10,166 bases of DNA from Euperipatoides rowelli (taxonomy: Eukaryota > Onychophora > Udeonychophora > Euonychophora > Peripatopsidae), in NCBI GenBank assembly GCA_003024985.2, contig PXIH01S0003278.1. The stretch is one strand, 5' to 3'. Positions 1 to 8,429 of this stretch are shown piece by piece. The notes under the pieces were generated by a model. That model saw only the letters and a program-made list of their open reading frames with translations. It was not told the origin of the DNA and ran no database searches. The first letter of the stretch is position 1. Each line of letters begins with the position of its first letter. The position numbers were made by a program, and so were the translations under genes.

Positions 1-766
1 CCCTCTATTCAATGTATATGGCAATAGTTTCATCAGCTATGGTTTCATTCAGGTCTGAGTTGTGATTTTAAAAATATTAAATCCAATCTTTGGCTTATTA
101 CTGTTAACAAAAAATAGAGTAACTCTATTTAAGGATATAGTCAAATATATAAATATTTTTCAAATTTGATTGGGTAACAATAAAATTGTCACCAATAAGG
201 AAGCAAGATTACTGACCAAAAAATCTAACTCACTAATTAACGAAACAATAAATTTTATTATAGTGGGCATAGATGATTGGTACTTTTTTTTTAAATAGGA
301 TAGTGATATGCAGCTTTTAACATAAATAAATTTCTTGTTTGTTCTTTTGTACTTTTACGGAACACGTCTCCAAAGCATTTTAATCCGTCTCGTAAACTTA
401 GATGTGTTCTTAAAGCTGTTTATCGTTGTTTTCTGCAGGGTTTTGTCCGTAAATAATGAAATTTCTCTATACAATAACCAATAATGTTCCTCTACTTATT
501 TCCAACAGTTGTTATGGTTTTATGGTTTTTAGCTTTGCACATCACAATGAATTCAATTAAACATCTAGTATTATGTAAAATATTTTATATTTACTTTATT
601 TACTGATTGTATGATCTGAAATCGTACTGAGTATATTTATTAGCTAGTAATTAAATATAGTCTGATATTGTCAGCTAAGTAATAAAATTATTTTTCAGAT
701 ATGGCTAATTTTCTCAACAAAAATTTGCAGATCTTTTGGACATGTTTAAAGAATGATGGGAAAAGA

Positions 767-777
767 GGGGGGGGGGG
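767..777 (+). repeat. Poly(G) tract
   Basis: Eleven consecutive G lie in otherwise AT-rich sequence. The length may be uncertain because such runs are prone to sequencing error. Confidence 0.9.
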
Positions 778-1750
778 ATTTAGTCATAGAAAAAAACAGG
801 ACAGATGCACTTGAAAGAAAAAGAAAATAATAAAATAAAACGATTAAATGTTTAAAAATAATCTTTTACAGAAATTACCTTGCAGTATAAAAATAAACAA
901 GGATTGTGGGCTGATAGTAATTTATTTAACTGAGCCTTTGTAAACAAGAAGCTTAGAATGTGTTATGGTTTAGATTTCACAAGACAAGATTACTCTTGGA
1001 TTTTGATGACTTTTTAGAAGACTAAAGAGACGGTTAATTGATGGTGGCATTAGAGGAAAGATAAGACAACAATTAAATGACTGGAAAATGAAATGTTATT
1101 TTCACTCAAGCTTCACATTTTCTCCTCCTGAGTTATCATTATTGCTTCTTCTGCACCTCAAAACCCAATTTTAAAAAATAAACAAGACTATATACAGTAC
1201 ATATAATTTGTCAAGAATGTATCCTTAGACCCAGTAGAGAAAGAGAGGAATATAAAACATCATTGAATCATTCATCTAATTATATACTATATCAAATTAG
1301 CTTTTGTCTTAATATATTTCACTAGAGAGCAAAAAAACATCCATCTTTAATGTTCGACAAACCAAATGGAACAATAAATTAAACGGAAAGCAAATTGCAT
1401 AAAATATTAAACCAGGGAATTTAATTTTTTTAAAGAAAAGATTTCTACTTTGTGATTCCTGATTCGTTTCTGGAATATTAAGAAAGGCAATCGAAAGTTC
1501 AGTGACAAGAAACGGATGTCAAATCCCTGACATTGCCTATTTAAATTCCAATCAATTAGATTTTATCTTGATCCTTTTCCGTCAGACACAACAACAAAAG
1601 GGTGACATTTTATATGATGTAAAATTGTTGTGACAGTTGATAAATAAGAGATAGCGAAATGACTGTGCGTGCGTGTTTTTTTTTTTTTCCAGCACTGATA
1701 AGTTTTTTTTTTTTAGAAAATTTTCTATTACTTGTTTATTTTTCTTCCTT

Positions 1751-1772
1751 TAATAATAATAATAATAATAAT
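1751..1772 (+). repeat. (TAA)n microsatellite
   Basis: Seven TAA units are followed by a short CAT run, giving a simple sequence repeat. Confidence 0.95.
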
Positions 1773-1799
1773 TTCATCATCATTTAAAGCATATTACAG

Positions 1800-1824
1800 A
1801 TATCCTTTTTTTATAAAAGGATAT
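1800..1824. repeat. Perfect AT-rich hairpin
   Basis: ATATCCTTTT (1800-1809) and AAAAGGATAT (1815-1824) form a perfect 10-bp stem around a 5-base loop. Confidence 0.7.
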
Positions 1825-2129
1825 GCCCATTGGAATAAACAAACCTGATTTTCTACAACAACAAAAAAAATATGTTTATTAATAAGATCATTGTAATTGG
1901 TCAGTGTATAATTTTTGGGAAAATTTTTAATTATAATATCCAACTTATTAACTATTGAAATAACAAAGTTGGTATCATTAGTAAACCATATTTTTCAAGG
2001 ATGAACACTTTGTAGGAAAACTGCCCTAGGCCGGCGGCGGACATAAAATTTTATTTGTGCATATATTTTTGGTACCACACGGGACTAGCATTGCTTTGCA
2101 TTGCCCTTTTTTTTCATTTTCTTGTCTGG

Positions 2130-2208
2130 AAATATATATGTAAATAAAAAGACTGAAAGAAATAAAAAAACCCGATTGTCCGTCTAAGTCTGGAAAATGA
2201 TTTTTTAG
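2130..2208 (+). repeat. Diverged direct repeat, copy 1 (79 bp)
   Basis: The segment runs from AAATATATATGTAAATAAAA through AAGACTGAAAGAA and GTCTGGA to ATTTTTTAG. It matches 3048-3126 at roughly four of five positions by eye, with one small gap on each side. The two copies are 918 bp apart in the same orientation. Flanking bases do not align clearly, so it looks like a dispersed repeat and not a long local duplication. Confidence 0.7.
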
Positions 2209-3047
2209 AGCTGTATTTATTTGGATACCCTATGAGCAGCACCTATTACAAGCTACACAAGATAAATATTAGTCAAATTGCTCACTGCAACTAGCTTGTG
2301 TGTGTCACCTTTCATTGAAAACAATGCTTTTTTTTTTAAAAAAAGGCATTTATCCAATGTGAGCCATATTTTTCCACCGCAGACCAACGTAGTTCAATGT
2401 AAACTGATATTTTTGTCCTGTATAACATATCCCAATGAAAGCTTTGCATTTTAAAAATGGATAGTGTAGGCTTTACCTGTTATTTTATGAAATTTTTTTT
2501 TTTTAAATTTAATCCCTATTGTGTCATTAATGGTGAATTGTCTATCGGTGGTTTAACTTGCACGCCATGTTTTTCATGTGACTTTTCGAGAGGTTTTATC
2601 TAGAAGAAAACCACTTGTATCAAATGCGTAAAATGATCTAAGATATTTCTTTCCCCTCATGGAAAATGCAAATCAGTGCTGACTTGAGAAGAGTTGGGTA
2701 AAATCAATCCATTACTGTGCTCCGACTTAGTTTTACTCAAGCGTCGCATTCCACACAGATGCTTTTGTGACTTCTGCGGGGTTTTTTTTATTAAAAGCTA
2801 TACTCAGCGATGACGTTATTTTTGTAAGAGGAAACTGATTTCCCCTGCACTTTAATCATTATGAAAAGGTTAATAAAAATACTAATCAGAAAGGCCAAAG
2901 CTGAAAGCCCATACTCAAAAAGTCAAACATGAAAATGCTCATTGTGCAAAGTACAGAACATTAAGATATTCAGCGATGTGAAATTGTTCAGTGTATCACT
3001 TGTATGCTAACTCATTGATTGATTTTTCCTTCTTTAATGTGATCTAA
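2209..3047. other. Non-coding AT-rich sequence between the two 79-bp repeat copies
   Basis: I see no open stretch with coding character and no recognisable RNA gene. The palindrome at 2323-2350 is the only structure found. Confidence 0.65.
2323..2350. repeat. Near-perfect T/A palindrome
   Basis: AATGC, ten T, seven A and GGCATT form an almost symmetric inverted repeat. Stems of this kind are common by chance in AT-rich DNA with homopolymers, though the AATGC/GGCATT ends extend it beyond the T/A run. Confidence 0.5.
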
Positions 3048-3126
3048 AAATATATACGTAAATAAAAAAGACTGATAGAAAAGACAAAACTGATTGGCAT
3101 TCTATGTCTGGATAACTATTTTTTAG
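3048..3126 (+). repeat. Diverged direct repeat, copy 2 (79 bp)
   Basis: This is the partner of 2130-2208. Shared blocks include GTAAATAAAAA, AGACTGA, GATTG, TGTCTGGA/AGTCTGGA and ATTTTTTAG in the same order and spacing. Confidence 0.7.
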
Positions 3127-4701
3127 CCCAACAACACTAAATTGCAAAATCTTGGATAACGTTTCTTTTTTGTGGTTTGTTTACTACCGTACTTAAACAT
3201 ATTTCAATCAAAGAACAAATTGTTTTTTGTTTTTTTGATAAGGAGCATTCTTCATAATAAACATATGATAATTCTTGTAGTCTCATTTATCTTGTACACA
3301 TTTATACCATGTTCAGATGAACAACAGCAATCCACTAAACATGCAAACTGCTTATGTACATTTTTATTAGAGGTGGGGCTACAGTAAAAAAAAAATGCAG
3401 GACGTTTAGGTGTGTTTTTAAATCACTCTGAGTCGAGCCCGGAGTAATCGTGACACGTCATGTAGAACAAACAGAGTATAAACAAAGTAAAACATAGTCC
3501 AAAATTATTAAAATTCACGAAAAGAATAATAAAAGATAGCAAATGAAAGATAAAAAAGATTGTACAGTATCTATAGTTATTTCTGACTGGAAACTATTAT
3601 ATTTTTTTTCAGTATTTAAAAAAAACAGTCACCGCCACTTTAAAACATCTTGTATAGTCAAAATATAAAATCATGTGACGCGAGTAGTGACTAGACAAAG
3701 ATTAGAAATTTTAGGATATGTACAGTAAATATCAATCAGTCTATGTTCCTCCATTTTTGATTTTGATTTTGTTCTGATGCATTGTGGGTAATTCTCTAGT
3801 TCCCAATGCTTTTGTTTGGAGTGGTCAGAGTGTACTCCAATAGTAACCAGAGTTTATTAAAATCCATGACTGAGCACGCTACAATTTTTTAAAAATCTGA
3901 CTTCTCTGGATTCAGAGCACGCTCCGATATATTTAGCATGCTCAGAAATTAAATAAAACATAAACTTTAGAGACTGCAGTGAGCTCTGGGACAAATAGTA
4001 AAAAAGATGAATTGTCCCATATAAAACCCAAAGTCAATCATATGTTGTTCTCAATTGCAGAAATTGATTAATAGCTAAAATTTACAATATAATCATTATT
4101 ATAATATTATAGCATGTGATATTCAAATAATTCAATGATTCAGATGTTTAATTCTGAACTAATTTTTCAAGTTCTTCATGTAACAGTGAAAGCTTTCTTT
4201 TATGCTGAATCAATAACATTACATTAGACAGTAGTGATATGCAATCTCCCCCCCCCCATCCAAAGTCTGCATGGGGAAACCTTTAATATATAAAATTTCT
4301 AAAACAAAATATAAAAGCATAATAAAACAGCCATTATTATTATTTTTAATGTTTAATAGTTCACAAGTGGTCCTATAATTACAAGGTAACAAATCTTTAA
4401 AAATTTAACTGAGAAGTTCACACATTAAGAATAAAATATTTAAAATATTCTAGGGCATGCAATATGAAGTTGTGTTGTGTATTCAATATATTTGATATGT
4501 GCATTAGACAGTTAACTCTATTGCCAGAGATGATCCTTTTTTTTCCACTCATACAATGGATATGTGTCAGTACATTATTATGAAACTCCATTCTTGTAGT
4601 GCAAAGATATTTTTTTCGCCTATGGAGAATTTCTTTACTAGAAAGATAAAAGCATAGCCCCACCCCCTCTGTGATGATAGCATTTGTATTTCTAGTCACA
4701 T
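3127..4701. other. Non-coding AT-rich sequence, no gene seen
   Basis: The open frames here (the longest on the minus strand at 4418-4699, 93 codons) have no recognisable domain and a composition matching the background. A small cluster of GAGCACGCT motifs lies at 3872-3943. Confidence 0.6.
4248..4257 (+). repeat. Poly(C) tract
   Basis: Ten consecutive C lie in AT-rich non-coding sequence. The length is likewise subject to sequencing error. Confidence 0.9.
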
Positions 4702-4748
4702 AAAACTCTTGAATTAATATATATTAAATCGATCAAGTCAAGAGTTTT
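4702..4748. repeat. Nested inverted repeat
   Basis: AAAACTCTTGA (4702-4712) and TCAAGAGTTTT (4738-4748) are perfect 11-bp inverted arms around a 25-bp spacer. The spacer contains the perfect 14-bp palindrome TTAATATATATTAA (4714-4727). It could form a cruciform or a stem with an inner hairpin. No flanking target duplication was noted. Confidence 0.7.
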
Positions 4749-4904
4749 TTGAGGAAAAATATTTTAGCATAAATAAATGTCCTGTCAATTTGTATAATAA
4801 GTCACCTTTAAGAGCAGACAATCATGTGATCTGTTAACTAATACACATGGATCGTAAATTTGATACAGGAATGAGTAGTTTGACAATTATCGTAGAATGT
4901 TGTC

Positions 4905-5190
4905 ATAGGGTGGTCCACCAAATAAGTGTGCCACCCCTATTTCTCAGCCAAAGTTAGGTAAGGTGCGCCATCATCACACTTAAACCTTTGATCACACTGA
5001 AAGAAATCCAAGATGTACCAGGCAATAGCGCCCCCTATCTTTCACTCATCTAAGGTTCAGGATGTAACCCAATTTAAAGAATTCTGATTTTAGCCAAACA
5101 AGTGCTCCTGGGCAGTTTTGCAGTGCATTGTGGTAAATCTAAGGTTCACTAATATGGTGTTGATTAAGGGTGCCACTCCTCCCCCCTCCC
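4905..5190. other. GC-richer stretch, possible MITE or other transposon debris
   Basis: This stretch is richer in G and C than its surroundings and carries motifs common in invertebrate repeats (GCGCCCCCTATC at about 5027, TGCATTGTGG at about 5131). GTGTGCCACCC (4926-4936) and GGGTGCCACTC (5168-5178) are imperfect inverted copies (9 of 11), which could be worn terminal repeats of an element of about 250 bp. No coding potential was seen. Confidence 0.25.
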
Positions 5191-5573
5191 CCGAATGAAT
5201 GATAAGTGTACATAATAATTGATCAGCATTCTCCAAATTATGGATAATAACTAAACGTCTATCTTCCATTGTAGGCTACTTCCCATTTTAAGAAGTAGGA
5301 ACGCTCGAGCATCAAATACATACAGTATTATATATTTCAGTTTGTGTGGTGACATTTTAGGCATTATAAAAAATATATCACATAAAGTAATTCAGTAAAG
5401 ATTACATGCTAAATAGACTTTGTAGGCTTTCAATCAGTGAATAACATGGTGTACAGTCAACTTTGGTAATTGTAGATGGCGAGCAACATTCATTATCATC
5501 TTCTGTGACTACATTGAAATGATAGACTGACACGCTCCACAGTCTTGGGTGATGTTGAACAATGATCTTGACC

Positions 5574-5637
5574 TTTAACCTGTAGTAAACTTCCAGTCTC
5601 TTTAAACATCTCCATCCATTAATGGATTATAGTACAC
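5574..5637 (-). repeat. Direct repeat inside the transposase relic, copy A (64 bp)
   Basis: This 64-bp segment matches 5692-5755 at 58 of 64 positions with no gap. On the minus strand it encodes the tryptophan-helix and KETGSLLQVK part of the transposase N-terminal domain. The offset between copies is 118 bp. The intervening 54 bp also align weakly with the sequence left of this copy, so the repeat unit is probably the whole 118 bp. Confidence 0.9.
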
Positions 5638-5691
5638 TCTTTCCCATACACTGTCAATTGATGTTATGTCAGGTGACCAAGGTGTGGGTAA

Positions 5692-5755
5692 TTTAACCTG
5701 TAGTAAACTTTGAGTCTTTTTAAACTTCTCCATCCATGAATGGATTATGGTACAC
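5692..5755 (-). repeat. Direct repeat inside the transposase relic, copy B (64 bp)
   Basis: This is the partner of the 5574-5637 copy, 91% identical. On the minus strand it reads CTIIHSWMEKFKKTQSLLQVK. The other copy has a stop in place of the serine and keeps the more usual KETGS, so copy A is closer to the family consensus at that point. Confidence 0.9.
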
Positions 5756-5900
5756 TTGGTGGTTCTTTCCAATTCACTTTTCAATATTTGCATTGGACAG
5801 TTACTGGAGATTTCATTTCAGTCAACCACAGCACATGCTGTGCTTTTCTTGCATGGATGCCACTTGCATTAAAAATGCTGTGGCGCCATCTATTGAACAA

Positions 5901-6182
5901 AAAAAAACTTTTTGAGTTGATAAATAAATTGCAGCAAACAGTTGTGGAAATGACTTTTGGTTCATGAGTTATGTTAAACCATTCACATAAAAGTAATTTC
6001 GGAATTTATGATCTCTAATAACCTTCTGGTTATATTTATTATATTTTGTCCTATTGATTAGTGCCTTCAAGTGATAGCTGAGTTAATTTAAGATATAATT
6101 ATTTTCAAAATACGTCGTTGGCGATTGGATCCATCGCTGATTTTAATGATCTCTTGAAATATTCAATCTCGCTTGAACATTC
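5901..6182. other. AT-rich sequence beside the transposase relic
   Basis: This probably includes the outer, unreadable end of the mariner-type element (a CTTTTTGAGTTGAT block near 5909). No further motif was recognised. Confidence 0.4.
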
Positions 6183-6207
6183 TAATTAATTAATTATTTA
6201 TTTATTT
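6183..6207 (+). repeat. TAAT / TTTA tetranucleotide microsatellite
   Basis: Repeats of TAAT pass into TTTA units immediately before the GC-rich hairpin at 6219-6258. Confidence 0.8.
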
Positions 6208-6218
6208 CTATTTGTATG

Positions 6219-6258
6219 TGTGTGCGCGCTCTAGGAAATAAATGGGAGCGCGCTCACA
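6219..6258. repeat. GC-rich inverted repeat (hairpin)
   Basis: TGTGTGCGCGCT (6219-6230) pairs with AGCGCGCTCACA (6247-6258) with one mismatch in 12, around a 16-base loop. A GC-rich stem stands out in this AT-rich region. It directly follows the TAAT/TTTA microsatellite. Confidence 0.7.
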
Positions 6259-6297
6259 AAACCAATGTCTGGGTTCCCATATTGTAAAGCCCTACAG

Positions 6298-6343
6298 CCT
6301 TTCCACATGCTATGGAGTTGGAAAGGTTTCCAGGTTCCAGTCC
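6298..6343 (+). other. Hairpin plus pol III B-box-like motif
   Basis: CCTTTCCA (6298-6305) and TGGAAAGG (6319-6326) form a perfect 8-bp stem with a 13-base loop. GGTTCCAGTCC at 6333-6343 matches the tRNA B-box consensus GGTTCGANTCC except for one base. No convincing A box lies at the usual distance upstream, and no tRNA cloverleaf can be folded, so a tRNA gene is not called. A decayed tRNA-derived SINE is possible. Confidence 0.3.
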
Positions 6344-7056
6344 ACCCCGGTATAGTCATGGCTTATAATTTCTTATTGTATCACTTATTATTTGGTTTCA
6401 GAATGAAATTGTTTCCTGTTAACCCTTATTGTTCATGGTGATTTATTCACATCTTCCAGTACCAGTATAGCGTTTGAAAACCAAACGTTATAATCCACTG
6501 TATATACATGGCATAATTTATATAGTTTTCATTATTATTAACATTTGTATATTATAATTATTGTAAAGATATGTTAGAAAAATTTGTTTAAGCTAGGCCT
6601 ACTAAAAAAAAAAATTATTGTTTCTCCACCTCTAATTGGTCAAGAAACCATGCCTGGTTATGGCTTATAATTTAAAAAAGTTAAAATGACAAATAATTTA
6701 CTTGCTAAAAGAAACCAATTATGATAATGGCAATTACTAAATGGGGGGATTGTAGTTTTGTGTTCTGCTTTTAAAAATGGCCGCCAATTTAGACGATACT
6801 ACCAGACGTAAAGATTTAGAATAGCTGTCACAGTCTAAAAATATATCGAATAGCTAGTAATTAGTTTAGGTTTTCAGAGTATGATACCGCACACGAGAGT
6901 TTCTGTTTTAATTTATATATATTACTGATTATTAATTTGTACATTTATACTTTCATTATATTTGAAAATGAAAGATTTTTATACCGTCTAAATTTTAATT
7001 AAATGTAAAATTGGACATTCACTGTTTTCTGCCGGGCACTATTTTTCCCAATTACC

Positions 7057-7115
7057 ATTAACCTACGGTAATTGGACTTTAGGGTTCAGGGTTGGATAAA
7101 GTTTAGGAATGTAAA
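7057..7115 (+). repeat. Diverged tandem-type repeat, copy 1
   Basis: The segment contains ATTAACCTAC (7057-7066) and AGGGTTCAG (7081-7089), followed by TTTAGGA. The same blocks recur in order at 7160-7169, 7183-7191 and just after, giving a period of 102-103 bp. Confidence 0.5.
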
Positions 7116-7159
7116 AACAAAAAGGAATTTATCATTTATTGTCTAATTTCCAATAAAGT

Positions 7160-7215
7160 ATTAACCTACCATAGTTAGAGTCAGGGTTCAGCATAAGATT
7201 AGGATATCATGTAAT
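7160..7215 (+). repeat. Diverged tandem-type repeat, copy 2
   Basis: This is the second copy of the 7057-7115 unit. It keeps ATTAACCTAC, AGGGTTCAG and ATTAGGA but differs between these blocks. No third copy is visible on either side. Confidence 0.5.
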
Positions 7216-7807
7216 ATACGATTTTTCAGATTTTTCTAATTTTAAGAACAAATATTTTTAACTGACTTACATATACTGTATCTAGTGATGATCAATTGGC
7301 ACTTTTCTAATTTTATTACATGTGAAAAATTAAAGATTTATTGATATAAATTTTAATTAGCAGTAAGATTTCATAAAAATATTTTTTATTATTATTCAAT
7401 GTAATGAAATTAGAAAGGTGTTTGCTAATTATCGGTAACGTTTGGACTTAGTGACCATTTTGAAAAGCCATGCAACACAAAACCGCAATCGTCCCTACTA
7501 ATTTTTTTTTTTTAAATAAATGGACCTGACTGCAAGGTCAATTTCTTTTATTACACTGGGAGGAGAAACAAGATATTACTTTTTAGTGCCTTCACATTGA
7601 TATTTTTTCTGTAAACCTGTGACCAATTACCATCCATATTATGGATTATTGAATAAAATATGTATATATTTAAGAATGATAAAGATGTTTAAATTCAACA
7701 TTTGTTCAAATACATAAACAATTTTTTTAAAAAAATCTAAGATTGGTCCTTGGACAATATTCAAATAATAAAAGTTAATATGAAGGTAAATATCAACATT
7801 TTAGATT

Positions 7808-7818
7808 AACTATACCTT
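7808..7818 (-). other. Splice donor of the OvoA exon
   Basis: On the minus strand the last codon AAG is followed by GTATAG, a good match to the AAG|GTAWG donor consensus, with GT at 7814-7815. Reading through gives Val and then a TAG stop at 7810-7812. The domain should continue in OvoA proteins, so the stop is intronic and the gene is not truncated here. Confidence 0.75.
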
Positions 7819-8022
7819 AGGAGTATAACTTTCAAACCAGTTGTATGGTGATGTAATTACTACGATCCCACCAGGGACCACCAAATCACGCAATCTATTA
7901 AGAAAAAGTTGGGGATTGTAAAGACGACAGATAAGATTAGCAGCCAGAACACAGTCAAATTGACCGATGTCTGACGGAAGGCAACAAGCATCTCCTTGCT
8001 GAAATAACACTCTCCCACGATC
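7816..8022 (-). CDS. ovoA: Internal exon of OvoA (ovothiol synthase), C-terminal methyltransferase domain; partial gene
   Basis: This exon encodes 69 residues and is phase 0 at both ends. It shows the second half of a class I SAM-dependent methyltransferase fold: GDACCLP (residues 10-16, after strand 3), FDCVLAANLICRL (22-34, motif IV), and VPGGIVVITSPYNWFE (49-64) followed by YTPK. The ANLICRL and TSPYxW...YTPK signatures are those of the C-terminal domain of OvoA. In that family the N-terminal part is an iron sulfoxide synthase joining cysteine to histidine with O2. The C-terminal domain methylates the imidazole of 5-thiohistidine to give ovothiol A, a cytosolic antioxidant. The exon is open throughout, with no frameshift or stop, and is visibly richer in GC than its flanks, so it looks functional. 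The SAM-binding GxGxG-like motif I and the last part of the domain should lie on other exons, which I could not find. A generic methyltransferase is the main alternative, but the combination of motifs is specific. Confidence 0.82.
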
Positions 8023-8045
8023 CTTAAAGAAAAAGAAAAAAATAG
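8023..8045 (-). other. Splice acceptor and polypyrimidine tract of the OvoA exon
   Basis: Read on the minus strand, a run of about 16 T and C residues ends in TTTAAG directly before the exon's first codon GAT. The invariant AG is at 8023-8024. Without splicing here the reading frame would run into a meaningless KFFFFF stretch, so the pyrimidine tract marks the exon border. Confidence 0.75.
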
Positions 8046-8429
8046 TGCTAAGGTTTAGAACAAAATAAAACGCAAGCATGTTTTTAGGTTTAATGTTTAA
8101 CATATATTCTACCCTATTAATTATACTATTGATTTTAGTCTTAGACAATGGTACAAGAAAAGGATTAAGATTAGGATTATCTATTTTATCAGAAACTTCA
8201 TCTTGTGATGCTATACCTTTGTTAAAGAATATTATATATCGTAAAAAGAGTAAAATAAAGCGTAAACTGTACAGATAAAAATAAAGAGCAAACTGTATAG
8301 TACGGTAAATAAAACTATATAAATTGAAGAAATTACAGTATATATATATAGTAAATAATAAATGTACAAATTTGATTAATATATTGATAAAAAAAGAATA
8401 CTAATTTAAAGACTTATAATTTAAATACA
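8046..8429. other. AT-rich sequence, presumably OvoA upstream intron
   Basis: This is very AT-rich, with a short TA-dinucleotide run near 8338-8350. A 66-codon plus-strand frame at 8078-8278 has only Leu, Ile and Lys-rich background composition and no recognised domain. Confidence 0.55.

Larger units (their letters stand above)
1..2129. other. Non-coding AT-rich sequence, no gene seen
   Basis: All frames are interrupted frequently and no protein motif was recognised. The stretch holds only the homopolymers, microsatellite and hairpin listed separately, and a GC-richer patch near its end (2021-2106). Confidence 0.7.
5405..5900 (-). mobile_element. Decayed Tc1/mariner-superfamily transposase, N-terminal DNA-binding region
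   Basis: Minus-strand pieces in shifting frames match the N-terminal half of IS630-Tc1-mariner transposases. In order they are: HVLWLTEMKSPVTVQ (about 5790-5850), NWKEPPSVP (5748-5774), TIIHSWMEKFKKTQSLLQVK (about 5692-5750), and a linker SPDITSIDSVWERV (about 5641-5685). A second copy of the segment follows, containing FKETGSLLQVK, then SPKTVERVSLSF (about 5518-5553). Last comes ARHLQLPKLTVHHVIH with a PYK-like KPTK (about 5430-5485), the second helix-turn-helix. Known relatives carry KSPxTVQ, PPSxxTIxxWxxKFxETGS, VERVxxSF and TVHxVLH in this order. Stops and at least two frameshifts make it non-functional. The DDE/D catalytic half is not seen. The 5' end may lie near the TGGCGCCATCTATTG motif at 5880-5894. 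Confidence 0.75.
6361..7807. other. AT-rich sequence, presumably OvoA downstream intron
   Basis: This stretch lies 3' of the OvoA donor site on the minus strand and should be intron. I looked for the remaining C-terminal OvoA residues and did not find them. Only the diverged repeat at 7057-7215 is present. Confidence 0.5.

Noticed and set aside
3172-3387. 71-codon plus-strand frame with a hydrophobic start
   Set aside because: The Phe/Ile/Leu-rich composition follows from T-rich DNA; no domain and no splice signals supporting an exon.
4418-4699. 93-codon open frame on the minus strand
   Set aside because: It has no recognisable domain and background-like composition, and its interior holds ordinary AT-rich sequence. 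A frame of this length is plausible by chance in 10 kb.
5641-5690. PWSPDITSIDSVWERV as the catalytic-domain motif SPDLxPID/E of a Tc1/mariner transposase
   Set aside because: It resembles that motif, but the neighbouring copy of the repeat continues into the N-terminal linker SPKTVERV. The N-terminal linker therefore fits its position better.
5740-5967. 75-codon plus-strand frame
   Set aside because: It is antisense to the transposase relic, whose motifs on the minus strand explain the sequence better.
6358-6673. ATGGCTTATAATTT occurring twice (6358-6371 and 6660-6673)
   Set aside because: A 14-base match of AT-rich sequence is expected by chance at this scale, and the flanks do not align.
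8026-8148. N-terminal extension of the OvoA open frame to a Met at 8146-8148
   Set aside because: It runs through the polypyrimidine tract and AT-rich intron and has no similarity to OvoA. The AG acceptor at 8023-8024 is a better border.
8078-8278. 66-codon plus-strand frame next to the OvoA exon
   Set aside because: It lies in the presumed intron, antisense, with background composition and no domain.
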